64,000 nucleotides of DNA from Lachnospiraceae bacterium (lineage in GTDB: Bacteria; Bacillota; Clostridia; Lachnospirales; Lachnospiraceae): contig CAJTEY010000005.1 of the NCBI GenBank assembly GCA_910575775.1, forward strand, positions 1 to 64,000, in the 5' to 3' direction. A program made the position numbers and the translations under genes. Shown one piece after another: positions 7,192 through 15,568 of the stretch (position 1 is its first letter; each line of letters begins with the position of its first letter). The notes under the pieces are model-generated. The model searched no databases, was not told the origin of the DNA, and saw only the letters and a program-made list of their open reading frames with translations.

Positions 7192-9951
7192 ATGTGTAAA
7201 AATAAAAACGTTTCGAAAATATGCAGGCGGGCGGCGGCGCAGGGGGCGGTTCTGCTGAGGAACCGCAGGCACATTCTCCCGCTTGTCAGAGAAGACCATG
7301 TGTCGGTATTTGGCAGATGCCAGATTGATTATTACAGAAGCGGCACAGGATCGGGAGGCGCGGTCAACGTGCCTTACGCGGTCAGCCTGCTGGAGGGACT
7401 GCGGGCTGACGGGGTCCGCGTCAATGAAGAGGTGGCGGAAGGGTATGAAAAGTGGCTGGCCGTCCATCCCTTTGATGACGGCGGGGGCGGCTGGGCATGT
7501 GAGCCGTGGTGCCAGCAGGAAATGCCGCTGGAGGAAGAGATGGTCCGCCGCGCGGCGGCGCACTCCAATAAGGCGCTTGTGGTGATCGGGCGGACGGCGG
7601 GAGAAGACAAGGACAACGCGGTGAAGGAAGGCAGTTATCTGCTGACGGCCGGGGAGCGGGAGATGCTCGCCTGCGTGTGCAGAAATTTCCGGGATGTGGC
7701 CGTGGTATTAAATGTTTCCAACATCGTGGATATGCAGTTTGTGGAGGAACATCCGGCTGTGGGGGCGGTAGTCTATGCGTGGCAGGGCGGCATGGAAGGC
7801 GGAAACGGAATTGCCGATGTGCTGACGGGCAGGGAAGTGTTCCAGGGAAAGCTCACGGACACTATTGCACGGCATATAACGGATTACCCTTCGGACCGGA
7901 ATCATGGCGGCGTTTCTGAAAATGTGTATCAGGAAGATATTTATGTGGGGTACCGCTATTTTGAGACGTTTGCCAGGGATGCGGTGCTGTACCCTTTCGG
8001 ATATGGTCTTTCTTATACGCAGTTCGAGCTGTCGGAGGCTTCGGTATGTATCGAGGGAAAGGGCACGGACACGAAGCTGATTTTCACCTGCAGCGTAAAA
8101 AATACAGGGACGGTATACGGAGGCCGTGAGACGGTGCAGCTCTATGTGCAGAAGCCGCAGGGCTGCCTTGGAAATCCGGCAAAGGAACTGATCGGGTTTG
8201 TGAAGACAGGCCATCTGGAATGCGGCGAGGAGGAAAAAGTGCGGATTACGGCGGACATGTACAGTCTCGCCTCCTATGACGACAGCGGAGCCGGCGGCCA
8301 TAAGAGCGCCTATGTGCTGGAAGCGGGAGCTTACTCTTTCCATGTGGGGACGGACAGCAGGAATACACGACCGGTGCCGGTGAACGGGGCGGAGAATTGG
8401 GAGGTGCAAAAGATCCTGCCGGTAAAGACGTGCGAGGAGGCGATGGCGCCATCCAGGAGTTTTGGGCGTCTGCGGGTTCTGGTGGATGAAAATGGCGCTG
8501 TCACACCCGGATATGAACCGGCCCCCGTGAGAACGGCTGACCTTCGGAGACGGATAGAGGACCGGCTGCCGCCCGCAGCTGCTTACACCGGCAGCCGGGG
8601 ACTGCTGTTAAAGGATGTGGCGGAGGGAACCTGTACGATGGATGCGTTCATAGCGCAGCTGTCTGAGGAAGATCTGGCCGCCCTTGTGAGAGGGGAAGGG
8701 ATGTGCAGCATTAAGGTAACGCCGGGAACGGCGGCTGCTTTTGGCGGTGTGTCTGACAGTCTGCTCGGATTTGGCATTCCCATAGGCTGCTGTGCGGACG
8801 GCCCCTCGGGCATCCGTATGGATAACGGTGCGGCGGCCACACAGGTGCCGATCGGGACGCTGCTTGCGTGCACATGGGATGAGGCGCTTGTGGAAGAGCT
8901 GTATGCCTGCATTGGCGAAGAGATGGTGGAAAACGGGATAGATGCGCTCCTTGGGCCGGGCATCAATATACACAGGCACCCGTTAAACGGAAGGAATTTC
9001 GAGTATTTTTCGGAAGATCCGCTGCTTTCGGGCAGGATGGCGGCTGCCGTTGTCAGGGGAATCGGGCGTCACAAAGTATATGGGGTGATCAAGCATTTTG
9101 CCTGCAATTCCCAGGAGACAGGGAGAAACACCGTCAATGCGGTGGTCTCGGAGAGAGCTTTGCGCCAGATTTATCTTAAGGCTTTTGAGATTGCGGTCAG
9201 GGAAGGGAACGCGCAGGCCGTTATGACTTCCTACAATCCTGTAAACGGCCACTGGGCGGCATCCGCCTATGATCTGACGACTACCATACTGCGCAGAGAG
9301 TGGGGCTTTGACGGAATGGTTATGACAGACTGGTGGGCCTGTATGAACGATGCGGCGGATGGCGGAGAAGCATCGGGTACCCGCACGGCGGATATGGTGC
9401 GTTCGCAGAACGATGTGTATATGGTAGTAAATAACAACGGCGCAGAAATTAATGCGTCGGGAGATGATATCATGGAGGCGCTTGCCGGAGGCAGGCTCAC
9501 CGTCGGGGAGCTGCAGAGAAGCGCCATGAATATATGCGGTTTTCTGATGAAAACGCCGGCTATGCAGAAGGAGGATTTCCGCAGGACACAGATACCCCTG
9601 TTTCGCGCGGCGCAGACGGGAGGGGATGCGCCGGATGGGGAGAATCGGATCCACTTACATATATCCTCGCCTTCAGAGCGGGTATTTGACCTGCCGGAGG
9701 GCGGAGTTTACGATGTAATCGTAAAACTGATGTCCCCGCAGACGGACCGGGCGCAGACGGTGTGCAGGACCACGCTGAACGGGGAACGCTTTGCCACATT
9801 CCAGACGAACGGAACGGAGGGCAGGTGGATTATGCAGAAGCTGCTTCGCGCGCAGATGGAGAAGGGCGGATACCGGCTTGCCTTTCAGTTTCCCAAGCCG
9901 GGGATGGAAATCGCTTATATGGAGCTGCGCAGGGTCGGGGCAGAGACATGA
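7192..9951 (+). CDS. GH3 beta-glucosidase with permuted domain order
   Basis: A 919-residue glycoside hydrolase family 3 protein in which the usual domain order is reversed. The alpha/beta sandwich ('C-terminal' GH3 domain, GRTAGEDKDNAVKEGSYLL at about 140-158) comes first. A fibronectin-III-like domain follows (about 275-395). The catalytic TIM barrel follows that (about 465-790), with the nucleophile Asp713 in MVMTDWW. A beta-rich tail of about 100 residues closes the chain. Permuted GH3 enzymes are known from ruminal Clostridia such as Ruminococcus albus and Butyrivibrio. No signal peptide is present. The ATG lies 12 bases after AGGAAGG. Codons 4-9 overlap a LacI-type operator. Confidence 0.9.
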   Translation: MCKNKNVSKICRRAAAQGAVLLRNRRHILPLVREDHVSVFGRCQIDYYRSGTGSGGAVNVPYAVSLLEGLRADGVRVNEEVAEGYEKWLAVHPFDDGGGGWACEPWCQQEMPLEEEMVRRAAAHSNKALVVIGRTAGEDKDNAVKEGSYLLTAGEREMLACVCRNFRDVAVVLNVSNIVDMQFVEEHPAVGAVVYAWQGGMEGGNGIADVLTGREVFQGKLTDTIARHITDYPSDRNHGGVSENVYQEDIYVGYRYFETFARDAVLYPFGYGLSYTQFELSEASVCIEGKGTDTKLIFTCSVKNTGTVYGGRETVQLYVQKPQGCLGNPAKELIGFVKTGHLECGEEEKVRITADMYSLASYDDSGAGGHKSAYVLEAGAYSFHVGTDSRNTRPVPVNGAENWEVQKILPVKTCEEAMAPSRSFGRLRVLVDENGAVTPGYEPAPVRTADLRRRIEDRLPPAAAYTGSRGLLLKDVAEGTCTMDAFIAQLSEEDLAALVRGEGMCSIKVTPGTAAAFGGVSDSLLGFGIPIGCCADGPSGIRMDNGAAATQVPIGTLLACTWDEALVEELYACIGEEMVENGIDALLGPGINIHRHPLNGRNFEYFSEDPLLSGRMAAAVVRGIGRHKVYGVIKHFACNSQETGRNTVNAVVSERALRQIYLKAFEIAVREGNAQAVMTSYNPVNGHWAASAYDLTTTILRREWGFDGMVMTDWWACMNDAADGGEASGTRTADMVRSQNDVYMVVNNNGAEINASGDDIMEALAGGRLTVGELQRSAMNICGFLMKTPAMQKEDFRRTQIPLFRAAQTGGDAPDGENRIHLHISSPSERVFDLPEGGVYDVIVKLMSPQTDRAQTVCRTTLNGERFATFQTNGTEGRWIMQKLLRAQMEKGGYRLAFQFPKPGMEIAYMELRRVGAET
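7201..7217. promoter_or_regulatory. LacI-type operator inside the GH3 start
   Basis: AATAAAAACGTTTCGAA shares its first 13 bases with the perfect palindrome at 1391-1408. It lies 9 bases into the GH3 coding sequence. A bound repressor here would block transcription elongating from the regulator promoter, or a promoter inside the end of the lacI gene. Confidence 0.45.
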
Positions 9952-9978
9952 TATGACAGAGTAAATGAGAGAGCAGGA

Positions 9979-10008
9979 GGAGTCTGTTGGTGCAGACTCC
10001 CCTTTTTT
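9979..10008 (+). terminator. Rho-independent terminator after GH3
   Basis: Stem GGAGTCTG (9979-9986) with CAGACTCC (9993-10000), a 6-base loop, then CC and a six-T run at 10003-10008. It closes the glucoside locus. Confidence 0.85.
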
Positions 10009-10140
10009 GTCGGGAAAGAGGACGAAATAGCCAAAACCCAGAGATAAAATTTGTGGCTATTCACAATGAGCTGCCTATTCAGACTGACAGAATTATATGA
10101 TACAATAAAAAATCATTATGACATAAACGAGGATATTTTT

Positions 10141-12165
10141 ATGGTCTTAAGTTGTATCGTGTTCGCTCTTGCAGCGTTTTGCGCGTTTGTCTGCGCTGTC
10201 ATTACCTACAAAAAGAAAACGCATCTGGCCTTTGTTACGGGTACTATGTTTCTGGCGGCCTGTGCGGTGAACCTCACCTATCTGGCAAGAATCGGCGCGG
10301 GCACTTACTTTGCAGCTTCTCTTACAACCAGCGTCTATTTTGTATGCCTGGATTTTCTTGTTCTGTCTATGGTCTACTATATGGCAGAGTTTACCCAGTC
10401 AAAAATGGAAAAGCCGCGCTCGAAACGCATATTGATTTTCACGTTCTATTTTCTGACTTTTATTGACGCGGCGATTCTGATACTCAATGTTTTCCGAGAA
10501 GTGATTCTCCGCTACCAGTACCAGGCGGACAGTATCTATGCCATAAAATACATGTTTGAGCTTAAGCCGGGATTTTACCTGCATCTGGCTTTTGTGTATC
10601 TGCTTGTGGCCGTGATTCTGTTCCTGCTGATCCGGAAGACCGTAAATGTGCCGAAAATATACCGCGCCAGATATGCCACCACCCTTCTGTCGCTTGGCGT
10701 GATCGGTCTGCTCACCATCCTGTATATGCTGGAAATTTTGACCCTGCCTGTGGATGCGGCGGTGCTGGTTTACGGGTTTGTCTGTCCGCTTGTCTACAGA
10801 AATACCTTCGACTATTCTTCGAAGGGGATGCTGAATACCACCCGCAAGATGGTGTTGGAATATATGGGCATGCCGATGATTCTTTTTGACTATGAGGGGT
10901 ACACGGCAGATACGAACCGGGATATGCGGGCGCTTTTTCCAGCGCTGGAGGATCAGCAGAACCGTATCAGCATGACGGATTTTCTACAGCTTGGCGCATT
11001 CCGCGATTTGCAGAGCATTGATTCGGATCAGACGTTTGACTGGGAGAATCCGGGCAGCGCGGGAGCACGCAGATATCACTGTGTCTTTAACTGCCTGAGG
11101 GACGGGAAGGGTCAGATTATCGGTCATCTTCTCATAATGAAAAACCTGGAGACGGAGCGGGATATGCTAACCCAGCTTTACTCAAAGAACAGTTTTTACA
11201 GCGAGACGGACAAGCTGCTTGCCGGGGGAGTATACCCGGTGACAGTGGTGGTGTGCAACGCCAACGGGATCGGAATTGTCAATGATGTGTACGGCTGGCG
11301 CAAGGGCAATGAACTGCTCAGGCAGGCGGCCGGTCTTTTGCGGGAAAATCTGCCGGCTGGCGCAGTTCTGGCAAGGCTGGCGGACGGGGACATGGCTGCG
11401 GCGCTCACAGAGGTGGAACAGGAATATGCAGTTCGTCTTTTTGAGCATATCAAGGAGCAGTACAGACAGGGCAATGATACAGGAATCAATACGGATATCG
11501 AATACGGCATCGCTGTGATCCGGGATCAGACAAAGAGCGTGGAGGAGGCTGTCAGAGAGGCATCGGAGAGCATGCGCACGAAAAAGCTGATGAACCAGTC
11601 CTCCAAGAAGAGTTCGCTGCTGGATTCCCTGGCACAGACGCTGACGGAGAGTGATTATGAGACGGAGGAGCATGTGGAGCGCACCAGGGAGATGGCGATC
11701 CGCCTCGGGAAGGCGCTTTCCTTATCGGACGGGGATCTGGGTAAACTGGCGCTTTTGGCGGTGCTTCACGACATCGGGAAGATTGCCATTCCCCATGCCA
11801 TCCTGATCAAACCCGGAAAACTGACGGACGCGGAGTGGGAGATTATGAAGACCCACACGGAGAAAGGGTATCGGATTGCCAACGCCTCCAAGGAACTGAA
11901 GCCAATCGGTGAATATATTCTCCATCATCATGAGCGGTGGGACGGCGGCGGGTATCCGGGAGGTCTTGCGGGGGAGGAAATACCGCTTCTTTCCCGGATT
12001 ATCACGGTGGTGGATTCCCATGACGTGATGGTGCATGACAGGCCCTATCACAAGGCGATGAGCGGGAAGGATGCGGAGGCGGAGCTTCGCCGCTGCTCCG
12101 GCACCCAGTTTGATCCGAACCTGGTGGAAGTATTTCTGCAGGTGCTTGGGGAGGACGCATCATGA
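10141..12165 (+). CDS. Membrane HD-GYP phosphodiesterase with degenerate GGDEF
   Basis: A 674-residue protein. Residues 1-230 form about seven membrane helices of the kind found in 7TM histidine-kinase sensors. A PAS-like stretch (about 245-340) follows, then a GGDEF-fold domain (about 345-480) whose signature has decayed to ADGDM, then a complete HD-GYP domain with HDIGK at 543-547 and HHERWDGGGYPGG at about 594-606. HD-GYP enzymes hydrolyse cyclic-di-GMP (some cyclic GMP-AMP). The degenerate GGDEF may only bind GTP or c-di-GMP as an activator. I prefer ATG 10141, 7 bases after GAGGA and directly before the first helix. In-frame TTG 10051 or ATG 10066 would add 25-30 residues but have no ribosome site. 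Confidence 0.88.
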   Translation: MVLSCIVFALAAFCAFVCAVITYKKKTHLAFVTGTMFLAACAVNLTYLARIGAGTYFAASLTTSVYFVCLDFLVLSMVYYMAEFTQSKMEKPRSKRILIFTFYFLTFIDAAILILNVFREVILRYQYQADSIYAIKYMFELKPGFYLHLAFVYLLVAVILFLLIRKTVNVPKIYRARYATTLLSLGVIGLLTILYMLEILTLPVDAAVLVYGFVCPLVYRNTFDYSSKGMLNTTRKMVLEYMGMPMILFDYEGYTADTNRDMRALFPALEDQQNRISMTDFLQLGAFRDLQSIDSDQTFDWENPGSAGARRYHCVFNCLRDGKGQIIGHLLIMKNLETERDMLTQLYSKNSFYSETDKLLAGGVYPVTVVVCNANGIGIVNDVYGWRKGNELLRQAAGLLRENLPAGAVLARLADGDMAAALTEVEQEYAVRLFEHIKEQYRQGNDTGINTDIEYGIAVIRDQTKSVEEAVREASESMRTKKLMNQSSKKSSLLDSLAQTLTESDYETEEHVERTREMAIRLGKALSLSDGDLGKLALLAVLHDIGKIAIPHAILIKPGKLTDAEWEIMKTHTEKGYRIANASKELKPIGEYILHHHERWDGGGYPGGLAGEEIPLLSRIITVVDSHDVMVHDRPYHKAMSGKDAEAELRRCSGTQFDPNLVEVFLQVLGEDAS

Positions 12166-12229
12166 GACGCGCTTTCCGGGAATGGCAGATTCAGTCAGCC
12201 TCTTTTCGAAGAAGGCCGGGAAATGGGAA

Positions 12230-12258
12230 TTGACAAACGGGATGTAATTGACTATAGT
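12230..12258 (+). promoter_or_regulatory. Promoter of the valS T-box leader
   Basis: Perfect TTGACA (12230-12235), 17-bp spacer, TATAGT (12253-12258). Transcription would start at about 12265 and run through the T-box leader. Confidence 0.8.
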
Positions 12259-12264
12259 ATTAGA

Positions 12265-12540
12265 TAATTGTAAAGGTGATGACAGAGAGGAGTACACAAA
12301 GACCGCCGCCAGAGAGAGGAAACGGAAGCTGGGAGTTTCCTTCGGAGAGGGCTTGTGGAATGTGGCTCTGGAACCGGGATGCAGAATGTTTTCGCGGGTG
12401 ATATGGCGGAAACGGCAGTAAGCGTCCACGCGTGATCTGCGTTAACGGATCGGAGGCCGGAAGGCTTCGCTGAGTGATAAATGAAGGTGGTACCGCGTAA
12501 CTACGCCCTTTGTCAGGAGACTGGCAGAGGGCGTTCTTTT
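12265..12540 (+). ncRNA. T-box riboswitch controlling valS
   Basis: The leader holds the conserved T-box AAGGTGGTACCGCG at 12484-12497. A terminator follows: stem ACGCCCTTTG (12503-12512) with CAGAGGGCGT (12525-12534), then TCTTTT. Upstream parts include a stem-I-like region with GGAGTAC near 12293 and an AGAGAG motif near 12314. T-boxes read the charging state of a tRNA; with valS downstream the tRNA should be tRNA-Val. I could not assign the specifier codon with confidence. Uncharged tRNA would stabilise the antiterminator and allow valS transcription. Confidence 0.9.
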
Positions 12541-12542
12541 GC

Positions 12543-12666
12543 GCGCATAAGCAGAGTCAGAAAGCGACAGAGACAGGATGCGTGCCTGCACGCAAGACTG
12601 TCTATGGCGATTTATGAGGAGCAACGCGAACGAGAAATGCGGAGCATTTCGAGTCTGCTTATGCGC
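12543..12666. repeat. Structured intergenic repeat, copy 1
   Basis: A 124-bp element. Its ends form a 16-bp inverted repeat with one mismatch (12543-12558 with 12651-12666, core CATAAGCAGA). Inside are two hairpins: arm 1 with AGACAG/CTGTCT (12571-12576, 12598-12603) capped by GCGTGC-CT-GCACGC (12580-12593), and arm 2 GAAATGC-GGA-GCATTTC (12634-12650). Related copies lie at 20134-20271 and, inverted, at 58490-58614. It sits in the valS mRNA between the T-box terminator and the ribosome site. Confidence 0.85.
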
Positions 12667-12717
12667 AGAGTCAGATGTCAGCATGTCCGTGTGCAGTGAA
12701 AAAAGGAGGAGAAGACC

Positions 12718-15414
12718 ATGAGCAGAGAACTCGCAAAAACCTACGATCCGAAAGGCATCGAGGACAGATTATACCAGAAATGGCTGGACAAGAAGTATTT
12801 TCACGCCGAGGTGGACAGGACGAAAACTCCTTTCACCATCGTGATCCCGCCGCCAAACATCACTGGGCAGCTCCACATGGGACATGCCCTTGACAATACC
12901 ATGCAGGATATCCTGATCCGCTATAAGAGGATGCAGGGCTACAATGCGCTCTGGCAGCCGGGGACAGATCACGCCTCCATCGCCACAGAGGTGAAGATCA
13001 TCGAGAAGCTGAAGGAGGAGGGGATCGACAAGAACGATCTCGGCAGGGAAGGCTTTCTGGAACGTGCATGGGACTGGAAGAAAGAGTACGGCGGCCGTAT
13101 TGTCTCCCAGCTTAAGAAGCTCGGTTCTTCCTGCGACTGGGACAGGGAGCGTTTCACCATGGATGAGGGCTGCAACAAGGCAGTTACGGAAGTCTTCTGC
13201 AAGATGCACGAGAAAGGCTGGATCTACAAAGGAAGCCGCATCATCAACTGGTGCCCTGTATGCAACACTTCTATTTCTGACGCGGAGGTGGAGTATCAGG
13301 AGCAGGCGGGACATTTCTGGCATATCAAATATCCGTTGGTTGACCAAGATGGTCAGCCCAGTAAGACGGAGTTTCTTGAGTTTGCGACGACACGCCCGGA
13401 GACGATGCTCGGCGATACCGCTGTGGCGGTGAACCCCAACGATGAGAGATATACCTATTTAAAGGGAAGACAGGTCTGGCTGCCTATCGTAAACAAGGCC
13501 ATTCCCGTAGTGGAAGACGAGTATGTGGACATGGAGTTCGGGACAGGCGTTGTGAAGATTACGCCCGCCCATGACCCCAACGATTTCGAGGTGGGCAAAC
13601 GCCACAACCTGCCGGAAGTCAACATTATGAACGATGATGCCACCATCAATGCAAACGGCGGCAGATATGAGGGACTTGACCGGTACGAGGCGAGAAAGCG
13701 GATCGTGGAGGAACTGGAGAAAGAGGGGCTTCTCGTGCGGATCGAGGACTATTCCCACAACGTAGGCACCCATGACCGCTGTAAGACGACCATCGAGCCG
13801 ATGATCAAGAAACAGTGGTTCGTAAAGATGGACGAACTGATCAAACCTGCGGTGGAGGCGGTGAAGAAAGGCGAGATCAGGCTCATCCCGGAACGCATGG
13901 ACAAGATTTATTACAACTGGACGGATAACATCCGCGACTGGTGCATCAGCCGCCAGCTCTGGTGGGGGCACAGGATTCCTGCTTACTACTGCGACAAGTG
14001 CGGGGAGATTGTGGTGGCGAAGGAAGCGCCCGGCGTGTGTCCGAAGTGCGGTGAAACCCATTTCACCCAGGATCCCGATACACTGGACACCTGGTTTTCC
14101 TCGGCTCTGTGGCCGTTCTCCACGCTTGGGTGGCCGGAAAAGACGGAGGATCTGGAATACTTCTATCCCACGGATGTGCTGGTGACAGGGTATGACATTA
14201 TTTTCTTCTGGGTTATCCGCATGATATTCTCCGGCTATGAGCAGATGGGAGAGAAGCCTTTTAAGACGGTGCTGTTCCACGGTCTTGTGCGGGATTCCCA
14301 GGGGCGGAAGATGAGCAAGTCCCTTGGCAACGGCATTGATCCGCTGGAGATCATCGACCAGTACGGTGCGGACGCGCTCCGCCTTACGCTGATCACGGGA
14401 AACGCGCCCGGCAACGATATGCGTTTCTACTATGAAAGAGTGGAGGCGAGCCGGAATTTTGCAAACAAAGTCTGGAACGCGTCCCGCTTCATTATGATGA
14501 ACATGGATCAGGAGGAGGAAAAGACCGGGAAACGCGGCTGGGAGACTTCCTATGCAGAGATCAGGGAAAGCCTGTACCCGGTGGACAAATGGATTATCTC
14601 GAAACTGAATACGCTTGTGAAAGATGTGACGGACAATATGGACAGCTTCGAGCTGGGCATTGCGGTGCAAAAGGTTTATGATTTTATCTGGGACGAGTTC
14701 TGCGACTGGTATATCGAGATGGTGAAGCCCCGTCTTTACAGCACGGAGACAGGCGGGGAGGAAGGAAAGCTGGCTGCGCTCTGGACGCTGCAGAACGTGC
14801 TCACCTCCGCCCTCAAGCTCCTGCATCCGTACATGCCTTTCATCACGGAGGAGATTTTCTGCACGCTGCAGACAAAGGAGGAATCCATCATGGTTTCCGA
14901 GTGGCCCGTCTTCCGGGAGGACAGGCGGTATGACAGCGAGGAGACCGCGATTGAGCTGATGAAGGAGGCGGTGCGCGGCATCCGCAACGTGAGAACGGAG
15001 ATGAATGTGGCGCCTGGCCGGAAGGCGGCTGTGTATGTGGTCAGTGAAAAGGAAGACGTTCGCCTGATCTTTGAGGAGGGCAGGCAGTTCTTCCAGGCGC
15101 TGGCGGCGGCATCGGAGCTGACCGTCCAGGCGGACAAGAGCGGTATCGACGACAGCGCTGTTTCCGTGGTGATCCCGAACGCAGCGGTTTATATTCCTTT
15201 CGAGGAGCTTGTGGATATCGCCCAGGAGATCGAGCGGCTGAAAAAGGAACAGAAGCGGCTGGAAGGAGAGCTTGCCAGAGTGCAGGGGATGCTCGGCAAC
15301 GAGAAATTCATGTCCAAAGCGCCGAAACAGAAAGTGGACGAGGAGCGCGCAAAGCTTGAAAAATATGCGCAGATGAAGGCACAGGTGGAAGAGCGGCTCT
15401 CGCAGCTTATGTAA
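12718..15414 (+). CDS. valS: Valyl-tRNA synthetase
   Basis: An 898-residue class I aminoacyl-tRNA synthetase that joins valine to tRNA-Val in the cytoplasm. The HIGH motif appears as HMGH (residues 53-56, after PPPNITGQL) and KMSKS at 531-535. The editing domain (about 190-340, [15 protein letters not shown]) is present, so it can clear mischarged threonine. A zinc-ribbon-like CDKCGE...CPKCGE pair lies at about 423-445. The C-terminal 65 residues form the coiled-coil arm usual for ValRS ([17 protein letters not shown]). The ATG follows AAAAGGAGG. It is controlled by the upstream T-box leader. Confidence 0.98.
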   Translation: MSRELAKTYDPKGIEDRLYQKWLDKKYFHAEVDRTKTPFTIVIPPPNITGQLHMGHALDNTMQDILIRYKRMQGYNALWQPGTDHASIATEVKIIEKLKEEGIDKNDLGREGFLERAWDWKKEYGGRIVSQLKKLGSSCDWDRERFTMDEGCNKAVTEVFCKMHEKGWIYKGSRIINWCPVCNTSISDAEVEYQEQAGHFWHIKYPLVDQDGQPSKTEFLEFATTRPETMLGDTAVAVNPNDERYTYLKGRQVWLPIVNKAIPVVEDEYVDMEFGTGVVKITPAHDPNDFEVGKRHNLPEVNIMNDDATINANGGRYEGLDRYEARKRIVEELEKEGLLVRIEDYSHNVGTHDRCKTTIEPMIKKQWFVKMDELIKPAVEAVKKGEIRLIPERMDKIYYNWTDNIRDWCISRQLWWGHRIPAYYCDKCGEIVVAKEAPGVCPKCGETHFTQDPDTLDTWFSSALWPFSTLGWPEKTEDLEYFYPTDVLVTGYDIIFFWVIRMIFSGYEQMGEKPFKTVLFHGLVRDSQGRKMSKSLGNGIDPLEIIDQYGADALRLTLITGNAPGNDMRFYYERVEASRNFANKVWNASRFIMMNMDQEEEKTGKRGWETSYAEIRESLYPVDKWIISKLNTLVKDVTDNMDSFELGIAVQKVYDFIWDEFCDWYIEMVKPRLYSTETGGEEGKLAALWTLQNVLTSALKLLHPYMPFITEEIFCTLQTKEESIMVSEWPVFREDRRYDSEETAIELMKEAVRGIRNVRTEMNVAPGRKAAVYVVSEKEDVRLIFEEGRQFFQALAAASELTVQADKSGIDDSAVSVVIPNAAVYIPFEELVDIAQEIERLKKEQKRLEGELARVQGMLGNEKFMSKAPKQKVDEERAKLEKYAQMKAQVEERLSQLM

Positions 15415-15568
15415 CTGCGGTTTGCGAAGGGCGTGGGCTGAACCAGTGAAAAATTTAATAAATAACCACTGGAAAAGTAGGCGAAATTGGTGTAAGGTAT
15501 ATGTAAGAATAGTAGTTTGGGAACATATGACGTGCGATTCATAGAAATAGAGAAAGGAGGTGAGTCAC

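Noticed and set aside
13459-14826. 455-codon open frame antisense to valS
   Set aside because: Long antisense frames are common opposite GC-rich genes. It has no ribosome site, no recognisable domain, and valS is certain on the other strand. The same applies to long minus frames at 15890-17173, 24826-26328, 33527-34768 and 38729-40114.
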